Shown piece by piece: positions 17,496-25,834 of a stretch of 64,000 nucleotides of DNA. Location of the stretch: the NCBI GenBank assembly GCA_902806065.1, contig CADCVE010000091.1, positions 1-64,000 of the forward strand. Reading direction: 5' to 3'. How positions within the stretch are numbered: position 1 is the stretch's first letter; each line of letters opens with the position of its first letter. The translations under genes and the position numbers were made by a program. The stretch comes from an uncultured Rubrobacteraceae bacterium. Its GTDB lineage: Bacteria > Actinomycetota > Rubrobacteria > Rubrobacterales > Rubrobacteraceae. Under the pieces are notes generated by a model that ran no database searches, was not told the DNA's origin, and worked only from the letters and a program-made list of their open reading frames with translations.

Positions 17496-18699
17496 GTAAG
17501 CGCGAGGGCAGCGGAGGCCTACGAGGAGACGAAGGCCCGGCTCAGGGGGGAGCCGAGAACCTGGCTCGTCACAGGCGTGGCCGGGTTTATAGGTTCCAAC
17601 CTACTGGAGATGCTGCTCGGGTTGGATCAAGCGGTGATCGGGCTAGACAACCTCTCTACGGGACACCGTCATAACCTGGCGGAGGTAGAGAGATTCGTCT
17701 CCGCCCGGCGGTGGGGCCGGTTCGATTTTATCGAGGGAGATATTCGGGATCTGGAGGACTGCCGCCGGGCCTGCGGTGGGGTGAATTACGTACTCCACCA
17801 GGCTGCACTAGAGCAACGTGCAATTTAGTTGACCCATCATCCCCGAATCGGGGACGAGAACTCATTGCCGGCGGATGTCTGAACACGGCTCTTCGCACTG
17901 TAGAGCGAAATGTCGAGGTGGCTCAACCATTCTGATCAACGCTCTAGGCTCTGTTCCGCGTTCGATCGAAGATCCCGTCTCGACCAACGACAGCAATGTC
18001 ACCGGGTTTTTGAACATGCTGGTTGCGGCGCGGGACGCCGGGGTCGAACGTTTTATCTACGCTGCTTCCAGCTCTACCTATGGCGATCATCCGGACCTGC
18101 CCAAGGTGGAGGAGAGGATCGGGCGCCCACTCTCGCCGTATGCGGTGAGCAAGTACGTGGGCGAGCTGTACGCCGACGTGTTCGCCCGCACCTACAATCT
18201 GAAGACGATCGGACTCCGCTATTTCAACGTGGTCGGGCCACGCCAGGATCCCCACGGCGCATACGCGGCGGTTGTCCCCAGGTGGTTCGACAGTTTGTTG
18301 AGAAGCCAGCCTTGCGTAATCAATGGTGACGGCGAGACTAGCCGGGATTTCTGCTACGTGAACAACGTGGTGCAGGCCAACCTGCTTGCGGCGACCGTGC
18401 AAGACGAGCAGGCCATAAATCAGGTCTACAATGTCGCCTTCGGCGAGCGTACCACCCTGAACGCGCTCTACGTCCTGATTCGGGACGAGTTGGTGTGCGC
18501 GAGCCCGGATCTCTCGGATCTTGTCTACCTCGAGCCGGTCTACGGGCCTTTCAGGCCGGGTGACGTGCGACATTCCCAAGCGGATATCGGGAAGGCAGCT
18601 CGATCACTCGGGTACGCACCGACCCACTCCGTTGAACGGGGTATCACCGAGATGGCGGGCTGGTATGCGACGCACCGCGACCGGAAGGCTGCCGGGTAG
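17496..18699 (+). pseudogene. UDP-N-acetylglucosamine 4-epimerase (TviC/WbpP type), split by a MITE and lacking a standard start
   Basis: Part 1 (to 17810) reads [33 protein letters not shown] and [10 protein letters not shown]. Part 2 (from 17944) reads [55 protein letters not shown] (Tyr-Lys of YxxxK) and [20 protein letters not shown]. The halves join exactly as Gln-Ala-Ala-Leu-Gly-Ser when the 134-bp element plus one TA copy (136 bp) is removed. The insert adds stops and a frameshift. No ATG, GTG or TTG lies in frame before codon TGV|AGF. The expected first codon after GAGGGGG is GTA (17496), so the start also appears lost. The reductive half of surface-sugar conversion is therefore probably absent. 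Confidence 0.85.
17811..17944. mobile_element. 134-bp MITE with TA target duplication, related to the IS630 element at 49 kb
   Basis: The ends are GAGC...GCTC, flanked by TA at 17809-17810 and 17945-17946. The left end GAGCAACGTGCAATTTAGTT and the reverse complement of the right end GAGCGTTGATCAGAATGGTT are imperfect inverted repeats. Against the outer 26 bases of the IS630 at 48980-49983 the right end matches at 18 positions and the left end at 14. The insert has no coding capacity. A TA duplication is the IS630/mariner habit. It interrupts the epimerase gene. Confidence 0.75.
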
Positions 18700-18913
18700 A
18701 GATATCGAACCAAACGGTGACAGTCACGGGTGCGTCCACCGAAGTAGTAGAGGAGAGAGTAAACGATGTTGCTCAATCACTGTCGTTGAACTATGAAGCT
18801 ATAATATACGAACACCCGAACCAGGATCGTACTCCGACTACGTCTCTAGTAAACAGGCATGGACTACTCTCTCACCGAGATCGCGAGGAGATCCGACACA
18901 GCCTCCTCGGCCC

Positions 18914-19180
18914 TTGGTTCAGCGGGTGATGCGGAGCTTTGACGTTGCAGCAACTCCCTTGCAGACTCCTGGTTCTTCCGCTCCTCGCGCTGCTCTCGGG
19001 CTCGTCTGGGCCGGGTCGCGCAGCGGCTTAGTCTTCTACAGCACCCACAGGAGGGGTAAGGACGGGAGGCTGTTCGCATACGTGAAGTTCCGGACGATGT
19101 TCCCTGACACCGAGGCTGCGCTCCAGAGGATGCTCGAAGAGCGCAAGATGCGCTGTTGGTCGGTAGTACATAAATCGTAG
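18914..19180 (+). pseudogene. Fragment of a bacterial sugar transferase (WbaP/undecaprenyl-phosphate glycosyl-1-phosphate type)
   Basis: The central part reads SGLVFYSTHRRGKDGRLFAY and VKFRTMFPDTEAALQRMLEE, equivalent to the GPVFYxQxRxGxDGxxFxxxKFRTM motif of PF02397 sugar transferases. The upstream membrane helix is scrambled (PLQTPGSSAPRAALGLVW instead of a leucine-rich segment) and the C-terminal catalytic portion is missing. Together with the broken epimerase it shows a decaying exopolysaccharide locus. Between 18700 and 18913 I see no gene. Confidence 0.7.
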
Positions 19181-19194
19181 TCCGGGAACTCTTG

Positions 19195-19200
19195 TATACT
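19195..19200 (+). promoter_or_regulatory. -10 box (TATACT) directly before a start codon
   Basis: TATACT ends 9 bases before ATG 19210. There is no Shine-Dalgarno sequence in between, so a leaderless mRNA is predicted. No convincing -35 hexamer. Confidence 0.45.
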
Positions 19201-19209
19201 CAAAACGAT

Positions 19210-19752
19210 ATGAGCATTCCACGTTATTACACGGTCGGGGCAGTCGTCCCGGACGTTCGGTCACTCAAAGTTCTCGGAGACCGGCTCGACGATCTAGAGC
19301 TTGCGCCCGACTCCGTCGTAGTGCTGACGCGGCGGCGGGATAGGCGACTCGCGGGGAATGTTCTCCCCGACGCGTGCGTGGAGAGCGTAGAGAGCGGCCT
19401 CTCACGCCGGCAGTGGCTGGAGTTCGCCAGCACCTTCTTCTCGGCCTCTACCGTGAGCTTCCTCATGGGTGCCGTACATCTTTGGACCGGTATTATCGTG
19501 CAGGCGATTCTAACGATTGCCGCGATCGTTGGCCTCGTTCTCTACCACCGCCGTCCTCACCTGCAGAAGAGACTCTTGCGTCTCGGGATGCCCGACCGTC
19601 TCGCCGGGGAGTGGGAGGCCGCTTTCCCCGATGGCTTCGCCCTCGTGCTTGCCACCGTGCCGGCGGAGATCTTCGACGAGGCCCAGGGCGCTTTCCTCGA
19701 AGACGACGCTCTTTTGTCGCCGCTCGCCGTTGATCGCCGGCTCGTGCTTTAA
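19210..19752 (+). CDS. Membrane protein of unknown function
   Basis: 180 aa from ATG 19210. The N-terminal soluble part (PRYYTVGAVVPDVRSLKVLG ... SVVVLTRRRDRRLA) resembles a small alpha/beta domain. It precedes two adjacent membrane helices (~75-110: FFSASTVSFLMGAVHLWTG and IIVQAILTIAAIVGLVLY) and a C-terminal cytoplasmic part with an acidic segment (EIFDEAQGAFLEDDALL). I do not recognise the family. The layout recalls proteins with an N-terminal general-stress-17M-like segment, but that is only a resemblance. A DUF3891 gene follows 30 bases downstream. Confidence 0.7.
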   Translation: MSIPRYYTVGAVVPDVRSLKVLGDRLDDLELAPDSVVVLTRRRDRRLAGNVLPDACVESVESGLSRRQWLEFASTFFSASTVSFLMGAVHLWTGIIVQAILTIAAIVGLVLYHRRPHLQKRLLRLGMPDRLAGEWEAAFPDGFALVLATVPAEIFDEAQGAFLEDDALLSPLAVDRRLVL

Positions 19753-19782
19753 TCTCTTCGCGGATACGACGGGAGGAGCGCG

Positions 19783-20529
19783 ATGATCGTACGAGAGAAG
19801 ACCGATTCTTACCTGCTCGTAAAGCAGCACGACCACGCCCTGGTCTCCGGCGAGTTCGCGAGACACTGGGCGGAGGAGCTCTGGCCCCCCGGACCTACCC
19901 TCCATGCCATAACCAACCACGACGTAGCCTGGCAGGGACCGGACGCCTCCGTTCGCTGGAACGAGGAAACCGGCCGCCCCTACTCGTTCATAGACTACCC
20001 GGCGGCGCCGAAGCTCGCGGCCTATACAGCGGGCCTGGACCTGTTGGAGACGGAGGACCTCTACGCGGCGTGCCTGTGCAGCATGCACTACGAGACGCTC
20101 GTGCGCCGCTCGCAGGGTGAGGTCGAGGTCGCGTTCGTGGAGGGTGAGGTCTCACGTCAGCGCCGGCTCAAAGCGGCTATGTCGGATGCGGAGATCGGGA
20201 GCCTCGAACATAACCTGCGTTTTTTGAAGCTGTGCGACGGGCTCTCACTATTCGTGTGCCTCAACGAGCCCGGGCAGAACGACTATCCACCGCCATATCC
20301 GGAGGGTCTCACGCTGGAGGGGCGAAAGTTCGAGCCTGTCTGGGAGGATGAGCGTACCCTGCGGCTCGAGCCCAACCCGTTCTCGGGACCGTTCCAGGTC
20401 TCCGTACCCTACCAGAGCTTCGGGAAAGACGGCCAGTCTCTCGGAGATGGTCGCCTCGAACTTAGTATAACTTGTCAGGCGGGCGCGCCGCCGCTCCGTA
20501 ATTCCAATGCTGTAGAAGGGAATGTATGA
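19783..20529 (+). CDS. DUF3891 family protein
   Basis: 248 aa. The start MIVREKTDSYLLVKQHDHAL and the segments HAITNHDVAWQGPD and ALCSMHYETL-like ACLCSMHYETLV (with His residues spaced as in HD-type metal sites) fit DUF3891. The function of this family is unknown. The conserved histidines in KQHDHA, ITNHD and SMHYE could bind metal. The end overlaps the next gene's ATG by 4 bases, so it is translationally coupled to an M42 peptidase. Confidence 0.8.
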   Translation: MIVREKTDSYLLVKQHDHALVSGEFARHWAEELWPPGPTLHAITNHDVAWQGPDASVRWNEETGRPYSFIDYPAAPKLAAYTAGLDLLETEDLYAACLCSMHYETLVRRSQGEVEVAFVEGEVSRQRRLKAAMSDAEIGSLEHNLRFLKLCDGLSLFVCLNEPGQNDYPPPYPEGLTLEGRKFEPVWEDERTLRLEPNPFSGPFQVSVPYQSFGKDGQSLGDGRLELSITCQAGAPPLRNSNAVEGNV

Positions 20530-21584
20530 AGGATACGTCTTACGAGTTCTTGAAGGGCCTGCTTTCGATACCAGGGCCGAGCGGCTACGAGACCGCCGCC
20601 GCCAAGGCCTGGCGTATGGAGGCGGAGAAGTTCGCCGGGGTCCGGGGAGATAGGATGGGCAACTCCTTCGCCACCCTGAACGAGGGCGGTTCGCCAAGGG
20701 TGATGCTCGCAGGTCATATAGATGAGATCGGGCTGATGGTCACCCACGTCGAGGATAGCGGTATCCTCCGCTTCTCGGGTGTCGGTGGCTGGGACCCGCA
20801 GGTGCTCGTGGGTCAGAGGGTCCTTTTGCAGACCAAAAACGGCCAGGTTCGCGGTGTTATAGGTAAAAAGGCCATACACGTCATGGAGGCGGACGAGCGC
20901 AAGAAAGTCTCCGAGATAAAGAGCCTCTGGATCGACATCGGCGCCAAAGACGGCGACGAGGCGAAGGAGAAGGTCCGCGTCGGAGACGTCGCGGTTATAG
21001 ACCAGGACGTCGTAGAGTTGCCGAACGGCCGCATAGCCTCCCGCGCTTTAGATAACCGCATGGGTGCGTTCGTAGTCCTCGAAGCCCTGCGGCTCCTCTC
21101 CGAAGAGGATGGCCTCGCGCCGGAGGTCGTAGCGGTGGCGAACGTTCAGGAGGAGATCGGACTGTACGGCGTGCGCGGTGCGGCCTTCGGGCTGGACCCG
21201 GACGCCGCTATCGCCGTCGACGTCACCCACGCCACCGACACCCCCGGTATCCCCAAGAACGAGCACGGCGACCACGCGCTGGGCAGCGGCCCCGTAATAA
21301 CCCGGGCCGTGAACCTTAGCCCCGTTGTCACCGAAGGGCTCATCGCTACCGCCGAAGCGGAGGACATCTCCTACACGCTGGAGGCGGACTCGCGTTCCAC
21401 GAGCACGGACGCGGACGCTATACAGTTCACGCGCGCGGGGATAGCCACCGGGCTAGTCTCGGTCCCCAACCGCTACATGCACTCGCCGAACGAGATAGTG
21501 GACCTCGAAGACCTGACGAACTGCGCCCGCCTCATCGCTGCCTACACACGAAGCCTGACGAAAGACACAGACTTCATCCGTTAG
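20526..21584 (+). CDS. M42-family metallopeptidase (deblocking aminopeptidase/CelM-FrvX type)
   Basis: 352 aa. Di-metal ligands are visible: His in LAGHIDEIGLMVTHV (~62), bridging Asp in SRALDNRMGAFVVLEAL (~176), the Glu pair in VQEEIGLYG (~210), Asp in AIAVDVTHATDTPG (~232), and His in YMHSPNEIVDLEDL (~320). These give a full M42/M18-like active site. The enzyme trims N-terminal residues from peptides in the cytoplasm, usually as a dodecameric (TET-like) shell. Overlaps the upstream DUF3891 gene. Confidence 0.93.
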   Translation: MKDTSYEFLKGLLSIPGPSGYETAAAKAWRMEAEKFAGVRGDRMGNSFATLNEGGSPRVMLAGHIDEIGLMVTHVEDSGILRFSGVGGWDPQVLVGQRVLLQTKNGQVRGVIGKKAIHVMEADERKKVSEIKSLWIDIGAKDGDEAKEKVRVGDVAVIDQDVVELPNGRIASRALDNRMGAFVVLEALRLLSEEDGLAPEVVAVANVQEEIGLYGVRGAAFGLDPDAAIAVDVTHATDTPGIPKNEHGDHALGSGPVITRAVNLSPVVTEGLIATAEAEDISYTLEADSRSTSTDADAIQFTRAGIATGLVSVPNRYMHSPNEIVDLEDLTNCARLIAAYTRSLTKDTDFIR

Positions 21585-21611
21585 CCCGCGAAGGGTCGGG
21601 CAACAGTAGAA

Positions 21612-22502
21612 GTGGTCGCTTCGAAGACGGAGGGCAGGCGCGCTGTACTTTTTGCCGAACTCTCCCTGCTCCTGACGGCGTTCTTCTTCGGGACCAACTT
21701 CGTTGCCGTGAAGTACGCTGTTGGGCCTGTACCACCGTTGCTGTTCGCGGCGGTGCGCTTTACGGTGGCGGGGTTGCTGCTATGGCTGGTCCTCCGTCTG
21801 TTCGAGCCACAGAGCCGGCTCTCGCGCGCGGAGATGTTGCCGATGTTCGGCCTCGGCATCGTCGGGATCACTGTCACACAGTCGGTCTTTACGGTTGGGG
21901 TGAGCCTTACTACCGCCGCGAACACGGCGCTGGTGTATTCGACGTCTCCAATATGGGGACTGTTGCTGGGTTCCTTGATCGGTTTGGAGAGGCCTCGCCT
22001 CCGGGGTGTCGTCGGGGTGGCGCTGGCGCTTACGGGGGTCGGGTTTATCGTGTACGGAGGGCTTGGGTTGGGCGAGGCGAACCTCGTGGGGGATTTCCTG
22101 ATCCTGGGTGCCGCCGTTTGCTGGGGCTCTTACACCATGCTCTCGCTCTCGTTCCTGGAGCGTGTCTCGCCGCTCGCGGTGGCGACATATCCCATGCTAC
22201 TCGGTGGCCTCGCCATCTTTCCGTTCGCCCTCTTCGACCTCCGTGTGGACACAGGCTCTCTCAGCGGCGCGGTGTGGTTCGCGGTTCTCTACTCCACGGT
22301 ATGCTCCTCGGCGTTCGGGTTTGCGGCGTGGCAGAAGGGCGTCTCCCGCGTCGGGGCAAACCGGGTACTCGTCTACCAGTACCTCGTCACCCTCACGGGC
22401 GTGAGCGCGGGTGTGGTCATCCTTGGCGAGAGCTTCGGTTATGAGAAGGTCCTGGGTGCGGTAATACTCCTCGTCGGTGTCTACCTCGCCCGCCGTGGAT
22501 AA
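21612..22502 (+). CDS. EamA/DMT-family transporter
   Basis: 296 aa, GTG start 27 bases after the peptidase. Ten hydrophobic helices in two EamA repeats. The first begins LLLTAFFFGTNFVAVKYAVG and the second FLILGAAVCWGSYTMLSLSF. The typical ends GVALALTGVGFIVYGG and AVILLVGVYLARR are present. It is a drug/metabolite exporter superfamily member. The substrate is not predictable. Confidence 0.9.
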   Translation: MVASKTEGRRAVLFAELSLLLTAFFFGTNFVAVKYAVGPVPPLLFAAVRFTVAGLLLWLVLRLFEPQSRLSRAEMLPMFGLGIVGITVTQSVFTVGVSLTTAANTALVYSTSPIWGLLLGSLIGLERPRLRGVVGVALALTGVGFIVYGGLGLGEANLVGDFLILGAAVCWGSYTMLSLSFLERVSPLAVATYPMLLGGLAIFPFALFDLRVDTGSLSGAVWFAVLYSTVCSSAFGFAAWQKGVSRVGANRVLVYQYLVTLTGVSAGVVILGESFGYEKVLGAVILLVGVYLARRG

Positions 22503-22604
22503 AAAGTCGCGCGGTTTGCGCGTTTGTCTTCTAAACTTGTGGGATGCGTTTTATCGCTTCCAAACAGGTTGCTCTCGCCGGGATGATCCTGGTGTCGCGG
22601 TGGC

Positions 22605-23750
22605 GTGGGGAGTGGGGGAGTAGTGGGTAGGGCGTTGTTGAAGAGCGTGGTGTACCTTGCCTCGCTTGGGCTCGCGCTGCACCTGATCCTGCCGCAGCTA
22701 CCGGGGATAGAGCGTTCGCTGGTCCTCGTCGCGGACTCCTCGCGCCTCCTGCTCGCGGCGGCGCTGCTGGCCATCTTTATGAGCCAGATGTGCTACGCGG
22801 AGCTACTCGGGCGTTCGGTCGGGGCGTCGGTCGGGACGGTGGCCTACAGGAGACGGCGGCTCCTGGGCCTCGGGCGATGGTTCCTGCTCCGGCTGACGAT
22901 CGCCGAGCATGGGGCCGCCCGCGTGTTGCCGGGAGGCGGAAGCTCGGCCGCCGCCGTGACGTATACGGGGCTACGAACCCGCGGGTTCAAACCGGCGCGC
23001 GTAGGGCTCGCGGTGGCGACTATCAGCGTGCTCGTTTATGGGACTCTGGGCATTATATTCCTGGCGAGCCTGCTGTATCTCACCCTGGATCACGCGCTCG
23101 GCAGGGCGACGACGACGGCTGCTCTAGTTGTCTTCGTGCTGACGCTTTGCCTGATCTTCCTCGGCTACCTGGCGTATCTCTGGCCGCGCGCCGCGCGCCG
23201 CTTTCTGACCGGCTTTTTCTACACTCTGGGCCGGCTCTTCCGCAGGAACTGGTCCCGCAAGAGGACGGAGATGAGGGCCGCGAGGATCGTCGTCAACCTG
23301 AAGATGGAGATGCGTGCCCTGCGCGAACAGCTCCTCGGACATCCTCTGGCGGCGCTCAAGCTTGGCGCTCTTGCTTTAGGCTACTGGGGCTTTGAAGCAT
23401 TGTGCTTGCTGATCATCTTCGTCGCCTTCGGGGTTGAGGTGAACTCGGTGCAGTTGCTCGTGGCGTACGGTGTTGCGACGACCTTCGGCTCGCTCCCCCT
23501 GACCCCCGGCGGCCTCGGGGTCTTCGAGGCGACCATGGTCGGTACTCTGGCTCTGCTCGGGGTCGGTTATGAGGCGGCCATACCCGTCCTTGGCTTCAGG
23601 CTCTTCAACTTCTGGCTCCCGATACCGCTCGCCATGATCCTCTACCCGACCCTTCACATCGGCGCCTCGAAATACGCCCACAAGGAAGAACCTGAAAAGT
23701 CCGCGGAGAAAGACGCGACCCCGCGCAAAACACCCAAGAAGCGCTTCTAG
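22605..23750 (+). CDS. Flippase-like/lysylphosphatidylglycerol synthase transmembrane family protein (UPF0104)
   Basis: 381 aa with about eight membrane helices. The family signature is the conserved loop RLTIAEHGAARVLPGGGSSA (~110) and the C-terminal FGSLPLTPGGLGVFEATMVG (~305). The C-terminal tail is Lys/Glu-rich (EEPEKSAEKDATPRKTPKKRF). These match the AglD/MprF N-terminal fold, which moves lipids or lipid-linked sugars. Start may be GTG 22605 or GTG 22623. No aminoacyl-transferase domain, so it is not a full MprF. Confidence 0.87.
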   Translation: MGSGGVVGRALLKSVVYLASLGLALHLILPQLPGIERSLVLVADSSRLLLAAALLAIFMSQMCYAELLGRSVGASVGTVAYRRRRLLGLGRWFLLRLTIAEHGAARVLPGGGSSAAAVTYTGLRTRGFKPARVGLAVATISVLVYGTLGIIFLASLLYLTLDHALGRATTTAALVVFVLTLCLIFLGYLAYLWPRAARRFLTGFFYTLGRLFRRNWSRKRTEMRAARIVVNLKMEMRALREQLLGHPLAALKLGALALGYWGFEALCLLIIFVAFGVEVNSVQLLVAYGVATTFGSLPLTPGGLGVFEATMVGTLALLGVGYEAAIPVLGFRLFNFWLPIPLAMILYPTLHIGASKYAHKEEPEKSAEKDATPRKTPKKRF

Positions 23751-24127
23751 TGCCGCGTGGTGCTTGACCTCGCGCAGGGAGAGCGAGTACCGAAAGAGAG
23801 ACGGGATTTCGAGAGACTCTGGCTCTCTTTCTGGCAGAACTTCTTTCCCTGAGGATCACGCGTATGTAGAAACGCCTCCAACCCTCGTGCGGCTTCTCGG
23901 CAGGCTCGACCCGGCAATCAGATGATTCGGTTGCCCGGTCGTTCAAACGACATCAGGACTCGGATGATGACTTTACCGGCGCTGCCGGAGATTGTTCAGG
24001 CACGAGACCTCGAAGGCCGTTAGCCCACCCAGAATCAGCGCCAGGAGTCCAGCGCGAGGCCGCCGAAGCCTCAACTCCCAACCTCTGCATCGGGAGCCGC
24101 GCGAGGTACGCTCTTGCCTGAGCCACT
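23751..24127. other. Intergenic region between convergent genes
   Basis: No gene recognised. A weak hairpin with a following TTTCT (GAGAGACTCTGGCTCTCTTT, ~23812-23831) could end transcription of the preceding flippase gene. The opposite-strand gene ends at 24128. Confidence 0.35.
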
Positions 24128-25258
24128 TTACGGGTACTGATGCTCCCGCACGAACTTCGTATCTATGTAGCTCTTTAGCCTCCAGGCCAGTCGGCTCCGC
24201 CACACGAGCGGACCGTAGATAGCGAGCCCCGTCTCGTCACCGAGGTTGAGGATGTAGAGGAAGATTTTCTGGGGCTTGAACTCCTTTAGTTCCTCGCCTC
24301 TCAGATATGCCTGGAGGTTGTGGAACAGCACCGGGCCCTGACGGATAGCGAAGACTCCGAGCTTCTCCAGGGATTCGCCGCGCAACGAGATCGCATCTCC
24401 CCCGCCAAAGATGCGCGGGTCACTAATGCTCTGCAAATAGCGGTTTACCCACAGACCACCGTCACCGCCGGTGGCGAGCCCCGACCGCCCAAATATCTCC
24501 ATCGGTCTTATACCCACAGCCAGGATCGCCACGTCGAAGTCTATCCTCCGCCCGTCGCGCGTGTAGGCTTCACGCTCTTCTACCTTGATGATCTCCGAGT
24601 CGAGCAGGACCTTTACCCCTCTAGAGCGGAGGTACTCGTGAATCTCTGTTTGCGCTCTCCCCGGCGCGGAGCCGAGCAGGGCGCCGCCTCTGTCGGCTAT
24701 GGTTATGAGCCCGTTTATCTCGTGCTCCTCGAAGGCCCTCTTCGCGTTGCACGCCACCTCGCATCCGGCCGCGCCGCCACCGACGATCAACACTTCCGGC
24801 TTGTAGCCCAGGCTATTCTCTTCCAGCTTACCGAGCCTATTACGCAGGCCGATCACGTTCTCCACCGGCTTTACCGGGATGGCGTTGTCAGGGGCCTGTA
24901 GACCATCTCCAGGGACTGCACTGCCTATAGCTACCGACATCGCGTCGTAGCGGATCGAACCGCCGCCTTCGAGCAGTATAATGCCATCTCTTGCCCGGAT
25001 CGCTTTTACCCGGTCCTCCACGAAGCGACCGCCGCCCTTCTCCACCAGGTGTCTGACGTCTATCCTGGCCTCTTCGGGGCGGTATGTTCGGGATAATGTC
25101 CCTGGAGCCATCCCCGAGTAGTAGAGGAACCGGTCCGGGTTGACGAGCACCACCTCGAAGCCCTTCTTCGTCAACTCCCGCGTCCTCAGTAGCGAATATA
25201 GCTGTGCGTGTCCGCCACCCGCGAAGACTACTGTAGATCTCTTCCCACTAACGGACAT
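24128..25258 (-). CDS. NAD(P)/FAD-dependent oxidoreductase (NDH-2/SQR-like)
   Basis: 376 aa. An N-terminal FAD motif VVFAGGGHAQLYSLLRTREL and FLYYSGMAPGTLSRTY (~48) are typical of the branch that includes the SelD-associated pyridine-nucleotide oxidoreductases (GGHAH... YSGMxPG). The NAD motif is VLIVGGGAAGCEVACNAKRAF (~155) and the second FAD motif PRIFGGGDAISLRGESL (~290). No CxxC redox pair. Likely a membrane-associated quinone or NADH oxidoreductase, substrate unknown. It is divergent from an ArsR-family regulator that probably controls it. Confidence 0.82.
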   Translation of the reverse strand: MSVSGKRSTVVFAGGGHAQLYSLLRTRELTKKGFEVVLVNPDRFLYYSGMAPGTLSRTYRPEEARIDVRHLVEKGGGRFVEDRVKAIRARDGIILLEGGGSIRYDAMSVAIGSAVPGDGLQAPDNAIPVKPVENVIGLRNRLGKLEENSLGYKPEVLIVGGGAAGCEVACNAKRAFEEHEINGLITIADRGGALLGSAPGRAQTEIHEYLRSRGVKVLLDSEIIKVEEREAYTRDGRRIDFDVAILAVGIRPMEIFGRSGLATGGDGGLWVNRYLQSISDPRIFGGGDAISLRGESLEKLGVFAIRQGPVLFHNLQAYLRGEELKEFKPQKIFLYILNLGDETGLAIYGPLVWRSRLAWRLKSYIDTKFVREHQYP

Positions 25259-25425
25259 CTACTGCCTTCCAGATCACGCTCCGCGTTTGCGACACTGGAT
25301 GTTAACATGCCTCGTAACGGTAACTCGTCACTTCAAGAGCATCACCAGGGCTTGATTTACAGGGCTTTCCGGAGCACTTCGCTATACGGTAGCGTACGAG
25401 AGTACAGACACAGTCAGGGAGCGAG

Positions 25426-25806
25426 ATGGGTGAGCATTACAGGGAGCGTTTGTCCGGAGGGGCTCTGGAGATGCTGGCCGAGCGGTTCAAAATCTTCTCG
25501 GAGCCCATGCGTCTCAAGCTCGTCTACTCACTGATGGATGGGGAGAAGAGCGTCTCTGAGCTCGTGTGGGAGACCGGGGGGATGCAGGCGAACGTCTCCA
25601 AGCACCTGGGTATGCTGCTCGACGCGGGCGTCGTCGGGCGCAGGAAGCAGGGGCTGCACGCATACTACCGGGTAACGGATGAGTCCATCTACGAACTGTG
25701 CGGCCTTGCGTGTGCTTCGATCCAGGACCGGCTAGCGGCGGACCTGGAGCGCTTCTCCTACTTTGCCGATCCGAAGGAAGGCCAGCGGCGAGAGGGACGC
25801 GGCTAG
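25426..25806 (+). CDS. ArsR-family winged-helix transcriptional regulator
   Basis: 126 aa. Winged helix at ~15-85: EMLAERFKIFSEPMRLKLVY, then the recognition helix QANVSKHLGMLLDAGVVGRR and the wing QGLHAYYRVTDESIYELC. The only cysteines are in ELCGLACASIQDRL (CxxxxC), near the place where sulfide/persulfide- and metal-sensing ArsR proteins carry their second Cys. The first sensing Cys (helix 3) is absent. Next to a divergent FAD oxidoreductase, so a redox- or sulfur-linked sensor is plausible but unproven. Confidence 0.85.
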   Translation: MGEHYRERLSGGALEMLAERFKIFSEPMRLKLVYSLMDGEKSVSELVWETGGMQANVSKHLGMLLDAGVVGRRKQGLHAYYRVTDESIYELCGLACASIQDRLAADLERFSYFADPKEGQRREGRG

Positions 25807-25834
25807 AGTCTTGGGGAGCTGTTCTGGTGTCCGG

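Noticed and set aside
17808-17947. Reading the MITE flanks as a 4-bp CTAG target duplication (IS5-type)
   Set aside because: CTAG fits too, but the ends then begin AGC. With TA duplication the ends become GAGC...GCTC and align with those of the IS630 in the window, which is the simpler reading.
18717-18929. A 70-codon frame before the sugar-transferase fragment
   Set aside because: No recognisable motif, no ribosome site, and it lies in a decaying locus.
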